Shown: one piece after another, positions 18,791 through 27,670 of the stretch
How the letters are laid out: each line of letters starts with the position of its first letter
How positions within the stretch are numbered: position 1 is the stretch's first letter
Assembly: GCF_000369005.1 (NCBI RefSeq)
Contig: NZ_KB849765.1
Location: 558,001-622,000, forward strand
Direction of reading: 5' to 3'
Length of the DNA stretch: 64,000 nt
Source: Acinetobacter beijerinckii CIP 110307
GTDB taxonomy: Bacteria > Pseudomonadota > Gammaproteobacteria > Pseudomonadales > Moraxellaceae
Position numbers and translations under genes: made by a program
Notes under the pieces: model-generated
Told to the model about the DNA's origin: nothing
Databases searched by the model: none
The model's input: only the letters and a program-made list of their open reading frames with translations

Positions 18791-19165
18791 CTACGCTTCA
18801 TCATCTACTTTGACATCATCATCTACATCAACATATTCGGGTAAACCACCACGGTGATGTTCTTTTTTCTCGTATAAATGTTCTAAGCTGCGTTTCAACT
18901 TATCTACTGCACCATGAATAGATGCATCAATATTTGCAGCCTTATGGGTCACAGCCAGTGGTTTCATGCCTGCTGGACGTGCTTCGATCATACAGCGTTT
19001 GTCATGATCTCCCGTTTTGTCCCCATTTTCATCACTAATATGAACCGAAAAATGCGTAATACGCTCACTATAACGTTGGAATTCTTGCGTAAGCTCTGCA
19101 CGGACATAACTTATTAAACGTTCGCTACCTTGAATGTTCTTATCTGTACGGATTTCAATATTCAT
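18791..19165 (-). CDS. ribosome hibernation factor, HPF/RaiA family
   Basis: 124 residues from the ATG at 19165, which has AGAGGAAG upstream; the longer open frame (to 19201) is unlikely. MNIEIRTDKNIQGSERLISY, FSVHISDENGDK and MIEARPAGMKPLAVTHKA fit the HPF/RaiA beta-alpha-beta fold that occupies the decoding site of idle ribosomes. An acidic tail (YVDVDDDVKVDDEA) extends it beyond the 95-residue short HPF. It is too short for the long dimerising form. Expected to act in stationary phase. Confidence 0.85.
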   Translation of the reverse strand: MNIEIRTDKNIQGSERLISYVRAELTQEFQRYSERITHFSVHISDENGDKTGDHDKRCMIEARPAGMKPLAVTHKAANIDASIHGAVDKLKRSLEHLYEKKEHHRGGLPEYVDVDDDVKVDDEA

Positions 19166-19231
19166 AAATATCTTCCTCTCTTTTCTGTTTAGACAGTTCA
19201 ACGAAACTTTTTATCTAGCACACTTTGAGCA

Positions 19232-19248
19232 TGCATTCATTCGGTGCA
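19232..19248. promoter_or_regulatory. NtrC-like enhancer site
   Basis: TGCATTCATTCGGTGCA resembles the NtrC site TGCACC-N5-GGTGCA: the right half is perfect and the left half keeps TGCA. It is about 220 bases upstream of a sigma-54-like promoter at 19470, a distance at which NtrC can act by looping. Confidence 0.5.
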
Positions 19249-19314
19249 GTTGTATATTTTGTTTATGTAAAGGCTTGTGGTCTCCTTGCTTCGCATCTGT
19301 TGCGTTTCAGTAGT

Positions 19315-19328
19315 TAGAAGATCTTCTA
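19315..19328. promoter_or_regulatory. 14-base palindrome in the hpf / Tsx-channel intergenic region
   Basis: TAGAAGATCTTCTA is a perfect palindrome in the 368-base region between two divergent genes. It could bind a dimeric regulator. Nothing in the sequence names the regulator. Confidence 0.25.
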
Positions 19329-19469
19329 TAATTCCAATATCTGACTTTCATCATAAATATGCAAGCTGATTTTCAAGATTTTCTATCAAAATTTGATCAA
19401 AAGCGTTTTTATTTCTGCCTTTTTCTTGCGTTTAAGCGATATACAATTCTTTTGAGCATTTGGTCAAAT

Positions 19470-19487
19470 TTGGCTTTATTTTTGCTT
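19470..19487 (+). promoter_or_regulatory. sigma-54-like promoter of the Tsx-type channel gene
   Basis: TTTGGCTTTATTTTTGCTT has GG at 19472-19473 and GC at 19484-19485, exactly ten bases apart as required for the -24/-12 elements. The TTGCTT tail matches consensus; the CACG part of -24 does not. Transcription would start near 19497, 37 bases before the ATG. Confidence 0.5.
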
Positions 19488-19533
19488 AATTCCTTGTATG
19501 CTTGACACGCCTTTTTGGGGGGAGATTTTTTAA

Positions 19534-20259
19534 ATGCAATTGAAGCAACTTACAGCAGCATGCCTATTCTTATCTACAGCAGCTTTCGCTCAAGCTAAGC
19601 CAATTTGGCAAGATTTTAGCTTGACCGGTTTATATGGTGAAAACTATGAAGTTGTTGATGAGAAGCAAACAACTTTAACGGTTGAATATGCAGCAAAAGT
19701 GAAATATGCAGACGTATTTTTCTTTATGGATCGCATGCGCGGCAGCGATGATCACAAAAGCACCTATTTTGAACTTTCTCCTCGTTTAAGCTTAGGCGAA
19801 ATTTCTGGTCAAAAACTCGCTTTTGGTCCTGTGAAAGACGTGTTGATCTCAACCACATGGGAAAGTAACAGCGATGACTTCTCTAGTTTTGATAATTTTC
19901 TCTACGGTGTAGGATTTGATCTTACGATTCCATATTTCCAATATGCGAATGTAAACTTCTACCGTGCCAATAATGAAAAAACTGCTGATGACTATCAAAT
20001 GACCATTGCATATGCATTGCCATTTAAAGTTTCAAACGAAGATTTCTTGGTTGATGGTTTTCTTGATTGGTCGACTGGTGAAAAAGATCACGCTAGCGAA
20101 ATGAACTGGACCACTCAATACAAATGGAATGTCGGCAAACATATTTCACCTGAAACACGTTTATATTTGGGTGTAGAACATTCTGTTTGGAATAACAAAT
20201 TTGGTATTAAAGGCAGTGACGAAAACAATGTCAGTGCTTTAGTTAAATACCATTTCTAA
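19534..20259 (+). CDS. Tsx/OmpK-family outer-membrane channel
   Basis: 241 residues with a signal peptide ending AFAQA. The barrel contains FSLTGLYGENYEV, ADVFFFMDRMRGSDD, STYFELSPRLSLG and LVKYHF at the end. This pattern (FxFxDxxR, sxYxExsPRlSl) is that of the nucleoside-specific channel Tsx/OmpK family. It likely imports nucleosides or similar small solutes across the outer membrane. The probable NtrC/sigma-54 control region fits nitrogen scavenging. A strong GGGGGGAGA ribosome site precedes the ATG. Confidence 0.88.
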   Translation: MQLKQLTAACLFLSTAAFAQAKPIWQDFSLTGLYGENYEVVDEKQTTLTVEYAAKVKYADVFFFMDRMRGSDDHKSTYFELSPRLSLGEISGQKLAFGPVKDVLISTTWESNSDDFSSFDNFLYGVGFDLTIPYFQYANVNFYRANNEKTADDYQMTIAYALPFKVSNEDFLVDGFLDWSTGEKDHASEMNWTTQYKWNVGKHISPETRLYLGVEHSVWNNKFGIKGSDENNVSALVKYHF

Positions 20260-20274
20260 ATTGGTCATATCGTT

Positions 20275-20304
20275 AAAAACAGCAAGCTCAGTCTTGCTGT
20301 TTTT
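20275..20304 (+). terminator. rho-independent terminator of the channel gene
   Basis: AAAAACAGCAAG and CTTGCTGTTTTT pair around CTCAGT, followed by more T. Confidence 0.92.
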
Positions 20305-20351
20305 TTTGTAATCGCGCATATTGAAATAGATGAATTTTCTTTTATTTTGTT

Positions 20352-20897
20352 ATGTCTCACGATCTTACGCTTGCAACCCACACGCTTCAAAATTCTTATC
20401 AGATTCGTTTTGCAACAACTGCTGATCTTGAGCAGATCCTCAATATTTATAATCATGAAATCCTAACAGGTACAGCCAACTGGAATGACCAAGCTGTGAC
20501 TTTAGCGCAATATCAACAACGTTTTCATGACATGCAACAGCAGCAATTTCCGATGATTGTGATTGAGGATCAGCAACTGAAAAAAATTGCTGGTTATGCT
20601 TATTACTCAGCCTTTCGTAGCATTACAGGTTATCGTCAAAGTATTGAGCATTCTGTTTTTATTGACCCCAATTATGTTCGTCAGGGTTTAGGAAAAGCTT
20701 TGATGCAACAACTGATCCATCTCGCAACACAACACCGCATGCATATCATGGTGGCTGCCATTGATAGTGAAAATACGGGTTCAATCGTATTGCATCAACA
20801 GCTAGGCTTTATTCAGACAGGTTATATGCCACAAATAGGGCAAAAGTTTGGACAATGGCGTGACTTGGTTTTAATGCAATTACAACTTAGTGTTTAA
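20352..20897 (+). CDS. GNAT N-acetyltransferase, phosphinothricin-acetyltransferase-like
   Basis: 181 residues. IRFATTADLEQILNIYNHEI, TANWND, GYAYYSAFRSITGYRQSIEH, VFIDPNYVRQGLGKALMQQL (acetyl-CoA loop) and AIDSENTGSIVLHQQLGFIQTG follow the Pat/MddA group of GNAT enzymes, which acetylate methionine derivatives or phosphinothricin analogues. The true substrate is not determined. It has its own short upstream region after a terminator. Confidence 0.87.
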   Translation: MSHDLTLATHTLQNSYQIRFATTADLEQILNIYNHEILTGTANWNDQAVTLAQYQQRFHDMQQQQFPMIVIEDQQLKKIAGYAYYSAFRSITGYRQSIEHSVFIDPNYVRQGLGKALMQQLIHLATQHRMHIMVAAIDSENTGSIVLHQQLGFIQTGYMPQIGQKFGQWRDLVLMQLQLSV

Positions 20898-20979
20898 ATA
20901 ACATAACAATTTCATCACTGCTGTAATCATATTCTTGGTTAAAATAAAAAATAGTACCATTCTAAAAACGATGCAACAT

Positions 20980-21717
20980 ATGAAAATATCACAATTTTAT
21001 ATACTCACCGCGAGTATTATCACTGCAACAGCAAGCTTTGCTGAAACGTCCTTTGAACAAGAATTACAACAAGGCTGTGCCAAAGTAAAACAATATGCGC
21101 TAAATGGAAAAAAGCTCTATGATCAAAAACAATATGCCAAAGCGGTAAAACAGTTTGAAGATCAAGCCGCATGGTCGCAGTTCTGCCAAATCAATGCAGA
21201 GGAAAGCGGTATCAAGGTTACTGACCGAGAGATTGAAATAGCCAATAATAATGTCGGGTTGAGTTATGCCAAATTAGGCAAACCACAATGGGCACGGGTG
21301 TGGTTTTTACGAGATAAAGATTCAAAAATCAGTCAATACAACTTAAAACAACTTCCTAAACCTCATATCAGCAAAGACTTACAAGGCACTTATGTAAGAG
21401 CCAATGGTTTTGGGCAATGGGATTACATCACGGTAAAGAAACAACAGAGCAAATATCTCATTAATTTTGAAGGTTATTATTTTGGCATTCGTGGTCTTAT
21501 TTATGGTCCTAATTTAGGTGAGTTTGATACCACAATGCCGATCACTGCAAACAAAGCCAACTATCGTTATGAGGACTGCCAGATTAAGCTTCAATTTGTG
21601 AATGATACAAATAATGGTCAAAAAATTGAGGTGAAACAAAATAACGGCGAGTCTGGATGTGGTTTTGGGCATAACGTCTATGCGGGTGGCACGTTCTATA
21701 AGGTTGAAGGTAAATAA
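20980..21717 (+). CDS. exported protein of unknown function
   Basis: 245 residues from the ATG at 20980; an ATG three codons upstream is also possible. MKISQFYILTASIITATASF forms a signal peptide. The mature part has a TPR-like stretch (LYDQKQYAKAVKQFEDQAAW and NVGLSYAKLGKPQWARVWF) followed by a beta-rich half with paired cysteines (YEDCQIKLQF, SGCGFGHNVYAGG). The likely location is periplasm. I do not recognise a named family. It is followed by a structured repeat. Confidence 0.75.
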   Translation: MKISQFYILTASIITATASFAETSFEQELQQGCAKVKQYALNGKKLYDQKQYAKAVKQFEDQAAWSQFCQINAEESGIKVTDREIEIANNNVGLSYAKLGKPQWARVWFLRDKDSKISQYNLKQLPKPHISKDLQGTYVRANGFGQWDYITVKKQQSKYLINFEGYYFGIRGLIYGPNLGEFDTTMPITANKANYRYEDCQIKLQFVNDTNNGQKIEVKQNNGESGCGFGHNVYAGGTFYKVEGK

Positions 21718-21775
21718 ATGATCTTTACCCTCAAACTCAACAAAAAATTTAAGAAAACTTATGAGTCTCGGAAAC

Positions 21776-21900
21776 GTCATTCACAACCTGCGTAATCTTT
21801 GAAAGATATTGTTTCTGCGAAACAATAGAAAAAATCCAAGAATTGAACAGGTTTTGTGAATGACAATGCCTTTGGTTACTTTGGGCAAAACCAAAGTAAC
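21776..21900 (+). repeat. two-hairpin structured repeat, copy 1
   Basis: The first hairpin pairs GTCATTCACAACCTG (21776-21790) with CAGGTTTTGTGAATGAC (21848-21864, two-base bulge) and encloses an inner hairpin ATTGTTTC-TGC-GAAACAAT. The second pairs GTTACTTTGG (21875-21884) with CCAAAGTAAC (21891-21900) around GCAAAA. A second copy is at 63439-63562 with conserved order, spacing and loops but compensatory changes in the stems. It lies between convergent genes. Confidence 0.8.
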
Positions 21901-22016
21901 TCCAGCGGAAGGCGTATTTAAAAATTAGAAGACTACTAGGTATGACGACTCCGAAAGATAATCATTTTTTTAATATCTAGTTTCTAAATAGTAAAATGAG
22001 ATATATAGGGTTGATA

Positions 22017-22715
22017 CTAAATCGCCACCAACTCCCTTATCCCCTTTTCAGGCATTTCCGCACCTTGCCCCTGTGCGATCACTTGACCACGCGCCATCAC
22101 CGTATAGTTATCTGCCAGTTCTTCAGCAAAATCGTAAAACTGCTCCACCAAAACGATCGCCATTTCACCCTGATCTGCCAATTTACGAATCACCCGACCA
22201 ATGTCTTTGATAATCGAGGGCTGAATCCCCTCAGTCGGTTCATCCAAAATCAAGACTCTTGGCTCCGAAGCCAACGCGCGTGCAATCGCGAGCTGTTGCT
22301 GCTGACCACCTGATAAATCTCCACCACGGCGATGCTTCATTTCATCCAAGACAGGAAAAATTTCGTAGAGATGACTCGGCACTTTTCGGGTTTTTGCACC
22401 CGAAAATTTCGCCATACCAATTAAGATATTTTCCTCTACGGTTAAAGTTGAAAAAATATCTCGTCCTTGCGGCACGTACGCCAATCCCGCACGTACTCGT
22501 TGCTCAGGAGACATCTTGGCAATATCTTTGCCATCTAGCAAAATCTGTCCTGACTTAATCGGTAAAATCCCCATCAAGCATTTCATTAAAGTGGTTTTAC
22601 CTACACCATTCCGTCCTAGAACAACACTGCATTCGCCTAAAGGCGCTTGAAAAGACACATCACGCAGAATATGACTACCACCATAAAACTGGTTAACTTC
22701 TTTCACTTCTAACAT
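22017..22715 (-). CDS. urtE: urea ABC transporter, ATP-binding subunit UrtE
   Basis: 232 residues. MLEVKEVNQFYGGSHILRDV, Walker A LGRNGVGKTTLMKC, signature LSGGQQQQLAIARA and Walker B LILDEPTEGIQPSI are diagnostic; TEGIQPSII is the usual UrtE form. It energises urea or short-amide uptake with UrtD. Nine bases separate it from urtD upstream, and it is the last gene of the urt operon. Confidence 0.95.
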   Translation of the reverse strand: MLEVKEVNQFYGGSHILRDVSFQAPLGECSVVLGRNGVGKTTLMKCLMGILPIKSGQILLDGKDIAKMSPEQRVRAGLAYVPQGRDIFSTLTVEENILIGMAKFSGAKTRKVPSHLYEIFPVLDEMKHRRGGDLSGGQQQQLAIARALASEPRVLILDEPTEGIQPSIIKDIGRVIRKLADQGEMAIVLVEQFYDFAEELADNYTVMARGQVIAQGQGAEMPEKGIRELVAI

Positions 22716-22724
22716 GGCAGTCTC

Positions 22725-23552
22725 CTAGCGTCCTAAATACTTTTCAATCACATCTTCATTGGCTTGTACCTCTGCCAATGTGCCCTCTGCCAAAATTGCA
22801 CCTTGTGCCAATACCGTGACTTTTTCACTGATGGTGTCAATAAAGCTCATGTCGTGCTCAACAACCACAAGCGTATGATTTTTTTTCAATTCTAAACACA
22901 GTTCAGCAGTGCGTTCTGTTTCTGCATCGGTCATTCCTGCCACAGGCTCATCCAATAAAATCAGCTTTGGACGTTGCATCAACAACATGCCGATCTCTAA
23001 CCACTGCTTTTGACCATGAGATAATAATCCTGCGGGCTTTTTTACAAATTCCTTTAAGCGAATTTGTTCTAAACTTTCCTCCAATGCTAACTGCGCTTCT
23101 GGATCAAGTCGGCTAAACAAGCTCTTTTTCACTCGCTTATCTCGTGGTGCCGCGAGCAGTAAATTTTCCATTACTGTGAAATTTTCAAACACTGTTGGTT
23201 TTTGGAATTTGCGTCCAATTCCAACTTCCGCAATTTCCTCGGTACTCATTTTGGCAAGATCATAGTTTTGTCCAAAAAATGCTGTACCTGTGGTTGGACG
23301 CGTTTTACCTGTAATCACATCCATCAGCGTGGTTTTGCCTGCACCATTCGGTCCAATGATGCAGCGTAACTCACCTTCAGCGATGTAGAGTGATAAATCA
23401 TTGAGGGCACGAAACGAATCAAACCAGACACTGACTTTTTCTAAATACAAGGCAATCCCGTGACTAAAATCTGCGCCTTCAGTTTTGGCACGACCATAAC
23501 CCTCACCGAGTTGACCGCCATGTTGAGCTGAGTCTATGAATAAATCACTCAT
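22725..23552 (-). CDS. urtD: urea ABC transporter, ATP-binding subunit UrtD
   Basis: 275 residues, LivG-type ATPase. Walker A IGPNGAGKTTLMDV, IGRKFQKPTVFENFTVMEN, signature LSHGQKQWLEIG (the SHGQKQWLEI form typical of UrtD) and LLDEPVAGMTDAETE are present. It begins at the base after the urtC stop, so the two are translationally coupled. A 35-residue N-terminal tail precedes the ATPase fold. Confidence 0.95.
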   Translation of the reverse strand: MSDLFIDSAQHGGQLGEGYGRAKTEGADFSHGIALYLEKVSVWFDSFRALNDLSLYIAEGELRCIIGPNGAGKTTLMDVITGKTRPTTGTAFFGQNYDLAKMSTEEIAEVGIGRKFQKPTVFENFTVMENLLLAAPRDKRVKKSLFSRLDPEAQLALEESLEQIRLKEFVKKPAGLLSHGQKQWLEIGMLLMQRPKLILLDEPVAGMTDAETERTAELCLELKKNHTLVVVEHDMSFIDTISEKVTVLAQGAILAEGTLAEVQANEDVIEKYLGR

Positions 23553-24623
23553 TTAATTGCTCTCCTTTTTAAAACGGTCAAATAATCCAATCACACCTTT
23601 CGGTAAGAAAATCGTCACCACAATAAATAAAGCACCTAAGATCAGTAACCAAGCTTCTGGTGCCGCAACTGTGAAATAAGTCTTCACAGCATTGATTAAA
23701 CCTGCACCTAGAATCGGTCCAATCAAAGTGCCACGACCACCTGCGGCAACCCACACTGCCATTTCAATCGAGTTGACTGGATTCATTTCACTTGGGTTAA
23801 TAATGCCAACCTGTGGCACATACAACGCCCCTGCAATACCTGCAATCACTGCTGATAGCACCCATGCTGAAAGCTTGTACCACAGTGTGCGATAGCCCAA
23901 ATATTGCAACCGGTTTTCACTGTCACGAATCGCGCCAAGCACTCGACCATAAGGACGATTCATCAGTTGACGTAAACCAATAAAACACAGCATTAACACC
24001 AAAGCAGTGACAAAACATAAAGTGGCACGCATCGGCGCAGAGGTGATATCAAAACCGAGTAAGGTTTTAAACCCCGTGAAGCCATTATTTCCACCGAAAC
24101 CGGTCTCATTTCGGAAGAATAATAAGGCTGCGGCAAAGGTCATGGCTTGAGTAATAATCGAGAAATACACACCCTTGATTTTGGAGCGAAAGGCAAAGAA
24201 ACCAAAAATAAAAGCAACTAAAGCAGGTACTGATAAAACCAAGATCATTGCCCAAGCAAAATGCTCTGTTCCCACCCAATACCAAGGGAGCTCTGTCCAA
24301 CTAAGGAAACGCATGAAATCCGGTAAACCATCGCCTGCGGATTCGCGCATTAAATACATGCCAAAAGCATAGCCACCCAAGGCGAAATATAAACCGTGCC
24401 CCAAGCTTAAAATCCCTGCATAGCCCCACACTAAATCCAGTGCCAATGCGACCAATGCCAGACACATTATTTTGCCAATCAACGTGATCCAATACGCAGA
24501 CAGATAAAATGTGGAATCAGGTGACAACAAATGCAACCACGGCAAGCTCAATAACACGGCAAAACAAATGGCAATCGCAATTGCGCTATAGGGTTTATCT
24601 GCAAATAAAGAAGTGATTTTCAT
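23553..24623 (-). CDS. urtC: urea ABC transporter, permease UrtC
   Basis: 356 residues from the ATG at 24623 (MKITSLFADKPYS), five bases before urtB ends. An in-frame ATG eleven codons upstream would overlap urtB. About nine membrane segments are seen. LVWGYAGILSLGHGLYFALGGYAFGMYLM and GGNNGFTGF are typical LivM/UrtC motifs in shortened forms. With UrtB it forms the membrane channel. Confidence 0.94.
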   Translation of the reverse strand: MKITSLFADKPYSAIAIAICFAVLLSLPWLHLLSPDSTFYLSAYWITLIGKIMCLALVALALDLVWGYAGILSLGHGLYFALGGYAFGMYLMRESAGDGLPDFMRFLSWTELPWYWVGTEHFAWAMILVLSVPALVAFIFGFFAFRSKIKGVYFSIITQAMTFAAALLFFRNETGFGGNNGFTGFKTLLGFDITSAPMRATLCFVTALVLMLCFIGLRQLMNRPYGRVLGAIRDSENRLQYLGYRTLWYKLSAWVLSAVIAGIAGALYVPQVGIINPSEMNPVNSIEMAVWVAAGGRGTLIGPILGAGLINAVKTYFTVAAPEAWLLILGALFIVVTIFLPKGVIGLFDRFKKESN

Positions 24624-24627
24624 TGGC

Positions 24628-26250
24628 TTACTCCACGAAACGACCTTTGATGGCAAACAAACCTTGTGGACGCTTTTGGATAAACAAAATCACAAGAACC
24701 AAGAGAATAATTTTTGCTAAAACCGCACCTAAACCAATCTCCAAAACTGTACCGCTAATCCCTAAACCTAAGGCTGCAAGTACTGCACCCCACACTTGCC
24801 CCACGCCGCCAACCACAACGACAAGGAAGGCATCAATGATGTAGTTTTGTCCGAGGTCAGGCCCGACATTGCCTACTTGTGCTAGCGCACAACCTGCCAA
24901 TCCTGCTAAGCCAGAACCTAAGCCAAATGCCATCATGTCAATACGTGCAGATCGAATGCCCACGGCACGCGCCATTTGACGGTTTTGCGTCACAGCACGG
25001 ACAAATAATCCGAAACGGGTTTTGTTTAATAAGAAAACTAAAAGTAGTAATACCGCCACAGTAAAACCAATAATTGCAATACGGTTATATGGCAACATCA
25101 GGCTTGGCGTCAGGGCAATTCCACCACTGAGCCATGCAACATTCGACACTTCAACGTTCTGCGCACCAAAGATCATACGAACCGATTGCATCAAGATTAA
25201 GCTTACCCCAAAGGTAGCCAATAATGTTTCCAATTGGCGGCCATATAACGGGCGAATCACCGTTCGTTCAATCAACATGCCGATCAGCGCACTTACCAGA
25301 AATGCAGCAGGAATCGCAGCCAATAAATACCAATCGACTAGACCTGCAAAGTGCGTTTTAAAAAAGCTTTGAATTACATAAGTGGTATAAGCACCAATCA
25401 TGATGAGTTCACCATGTGCCATATTGATGACACCAAGCAAACCGTATGTAATTGCCAGACCAAGCGCGGCTAAAAGTAAAATACTAGCAGTACTAAGACC
25501 CGAAAATACATGTCCTGACCACTCACTGATTTGCAAACGGGTTTTAATTTTATTTTGTGCTTCAACCAAAGCTGTCTTGAGTGCTGGATTGCTCTGAGGT
25601 TGTTCCAAGCTTTGTGTGATTAAAGCATATACATCTGGGCGATTCGAATCTGCCAAAATTTTTACCGATTCGATCTTGGTGAATTCATCTGAACTATTAA
25701 AATCTAAACGGGCTTTCAGTTGTGCTAAACGGGCTTTAACAACATCACTTTTTTCATTGAGATAGAGTTGTTTAATAGTGGTGACATCGAGCTCATCTAA
25801 GTTGTTTTCTAAAATATCCACCGCAACTAAACGTTGTGAAGCATTATCTGAATTCAATTTAACTTTGGCTTGTCCAAAATTCAGTGCCTTACGCAACGTA
25901 TTAACCAGCGTCACTTGTGACAAGTCCGATGGCCAAGTTTCGATAACTTGCTGTTGTGGGTAACTTAATAATTTTTCATCATTTTTTAAAATATATGTGT
26001 TGCCAAAACTATCAGTATATAATTCATTTTGATCAATATACGCGACCAATTGATCCAGTTGCTCAATACTGGCTGGCCATTGATTCAACATGGCACGACG
26101 AGTGGCAAAGTCAGATTTAACAAATGTTTGGATGGCATCCTGAGAAGTTGTAGACGTCACTGTTGTTGGTGAAGTAACTTCTGCCCATGCAGGATTAAAA
26201 ATGATCTGTGCCATGATGCAGAGCAGTGCCAAAACATAGTGTTTCGCCAT
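24628..26250 (-). CDS. urtB: urea ABC transporter, permease UrtB
   Basis: 540 residues. The N-terminal signal-like segment and about 230-residue extracytoplasmic extension are usual for UrtB. The permease begins near 245 (STASILLLAALGLAITYGLL) and contains GVINMAHGELIMIGAYTTY and LYGRQLETLLATFGVSLILMQ, shared by LivH/UrtB proteins. It follows urtA after a 92-base gap with a hairpin, suggesting lower expression than the binding protein. Confidence 0.95.
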   Translation of the reverse strand: MAKHYVLALLCIMAQIIFNPAWAEVTSPTTVTSTTSQDAIQTFVKSDFATRRAMLNQWPASIEQLDQLVAYIDQNELYTDSFGNTYILKNDEKLLSYPQQQVIETWPSDLSQVTLVNTLRKALNFGQAKVKLNSDNASQRLVAVDILENNLDELDVTTIKQLYLNEKSDVVKARLAQLKARLDFNSSDEFTKIESVKILADSNRPDVYALITQSLEQPQSNPALKTALVEAQNKIKTRLQISEWSGHVFSGLSTASILLLAALGLAITYGLLGVINMAHGELIMIGAYTTYVIQSFFKTHFAGLVDWYLLAAIPAAFLVSALIGMLIERTVIRPLYGRQLETLLATFGVSLILMQSVRMIFGAQNVEVSNVAWLSGGIALTPSLMLPYNRIAIIGFTVAVLLLLVFLLNKTRFGLFVRAVTQNRQMARAVGIRSARIDMMAFGLGSGLAGLAGCALAQVGNVGPDLGQNYIIDAFLVVVVGGVGQVWGAVLAALGLGISGTVLEIGLGAVLAKIILLVLVILFIQKRPQGLFAIKGRFVE

Positions 26251-26307
26251 AAGACTCCCCTTATATTTTCTATTTAAACCAATTAATCAAAACTAAAAAC
26301 CAAGAAA

Positions 26308-26331
26308 AACCTGCTGCCGAAACAGCAGGTT
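26308..26331 (-). terminator. intergenic hairpin between urtA and urtB (attenuator)
   Basis: AACCTGCTG and CAGCAGGTT pair over nine bases around a six-base loop and are followed on the minus strand by TTTTTC. Placed between binding-protein and permease genes, it would let only some transcripts continue into urtB. Confidence 0.75.
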
Positions 26332-26342
26332 GCATAGGAAAA

Positions 26343-27623
26343 TTATTTAGGAATGTAAGGGCTCCAAGGCTCAGCTTTGATGGTCTGAGGCGTTTTATAA
26401 ACCACATCAAATTGTCCATCACCACGGATTTGGCCGATCATCACAGGTTTATGTAAATGGTGATTGGTTTCATCCATTTTGAGGGTATAACCCGATGGTG
26501 CTGCAAAAGTTTGACCTGCCATCGCATCACGAACTTTATCTACGTCCGTTGTACCCGCTTTTTCAACCGCTTGTTTCCACATATTGATACCAACATAGGT
26601 CGCTTCCATCGGATCGTTGGTCACAACTTTGTCAGCATTTGGAAGTTTGTACTCCACTGCATACTGTTTGAATTTATTGACAAATTCGGTGTTTTTCGGA
26701 TTTTTAACTGACATGAAATAGTTCCATGAAGCTAAATGTCCAACCAATGGTTTAGTATCAATACCACGTAATTCTTCTTCACCAACTGAGAAAGCCATCA
26801 CTGGAATATCAGCAGCCTTAATACCTTGGTTGCCTAACTCACGATAGAAAGGAACGTTGGAATCGCCATTGATAGTTGAAATCACCGCAGTCTTTTTGCC
26901 CGCAGAGAATTTCTTGATATTGGCAACAATGGTTTGATAGTTGCTATGACCAAACGGTGTGTATTCTTCCATGATGTCTGCATCAGCAATGCCTTTAGAC
27001 TTCAAGAATGCACGTAAGATTTTATTGGTGGTACGTGGGTAGACATAATCTGTGCCGAGTAAAACAAAACGTTGTGCTTTACCGCCCTCATCTCCCATTA
27101 AATATTCAACAGCAGGAATGGCTTGTTGATTCGGCGCTGCGCCTGTATAGAAAATATTCTTAGACTGTTCCTGACCTTCATATTGCACTGGATAGAATAG
27201 TAAACCATTCAACTCTTCAACCACAGGAAGAACAGACTTACGTGATACTGACGTCCAACAACCGAAAATAACGGCAACTTTGTCCTGAGTAATTAACTGA
27301 CGTGCTTTTTCAGCAAATAGTGGCCAATCTGATGCTGGGTCAACAATGACAGGTTCGAGTTTTTTACCCATAACTCCACCATTGGCATTGATTTCATTGA
27401 TGGTCATCAATGCAGTATCTTTCAGAGAAGTCTCAGAAATCGCCATCGTGCCTGAAAGCGAATGCAGAATCCCGACTTTAATGGTATCGCCACTTTCTGC
27501 TGGTGCTGTCTTTGCTTCAGTTTTTGTTTGTTCTGTTTTTTCTGCTGGTTTTGAACAACCAACCAGTCCTACCCCCATCATCGCTGCCATAAGTACAGAC
27601 ATCGACATCAATTTATTTTGCAT
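26343..27623 (-). CDS. urtA: urea ABC transporter, substrate-binding lipoprotein UrtA
   Basis: 426 residues. The N-terminus has a lipobox (GVGLVGC, Cys23), so the protein should be lipid-anchored. It is a type I periplasmic binding protein, with DTIKVGILHSLSGTMAISE, VIFGCWTSVSRKSVLPVVE and NGLLFYPVQYEGQEQSKNIF, the signatures that separate UrtA from LivJ. It is the first gene of urtABCDE, preceded by a sigma-54-like promoter. Amide-binding relatives (FmdD) are possible, but the full urt order favours urea. Confidence 0.95.
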   Translation of the reverse strand: MQNKLMSMSVLMAAMMGVGLVGCSKPAEKTEQTKTEAKTAPAESGDTIKVGILHSLSGTMAISETSLKDTALMTINEINANGGVMGKKLEPVIVDPASDWPLFAEKARQLITQDKVAVIFGCWTSVSRKSVLPVVEELNGLLFYPVQYEGQEQSKNIFYTGAAPNQQAIPAVEYLMGDEGGKAQRFVLLGTDYVYPRTTNKILRAFLKSKGIADADIMEEYTPFGHSNYQTIVANIKKFSAGKKTAVISTINGDSNVPFYRELGNQGIKAADIPVMAFSVGEEELRGIDTKPLVGHLASWNYFMSVKNPKNTEFVNKFKQYAVEYKLPNADKVVTNDPMEATYVGINMWKQAVEKAGTTDVDKVRDAMAGQTFAAPSGYTLKMDETNHHLHKPVMIGQIRGDGQFDVVYKTPQTIKAEPWSPYIPK

Positions 27624-27670
27624 CTTTGTTCTCCACAGGTTGATATTGTGATTTTTACTAAGTGGAGTTA

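Noticed and set aside
24623..25963. Plus-strand frames opposite urtB
   Set aside because: Antisense to an intact conserved permease; the hydrophobic codons of the real gene create open complements.
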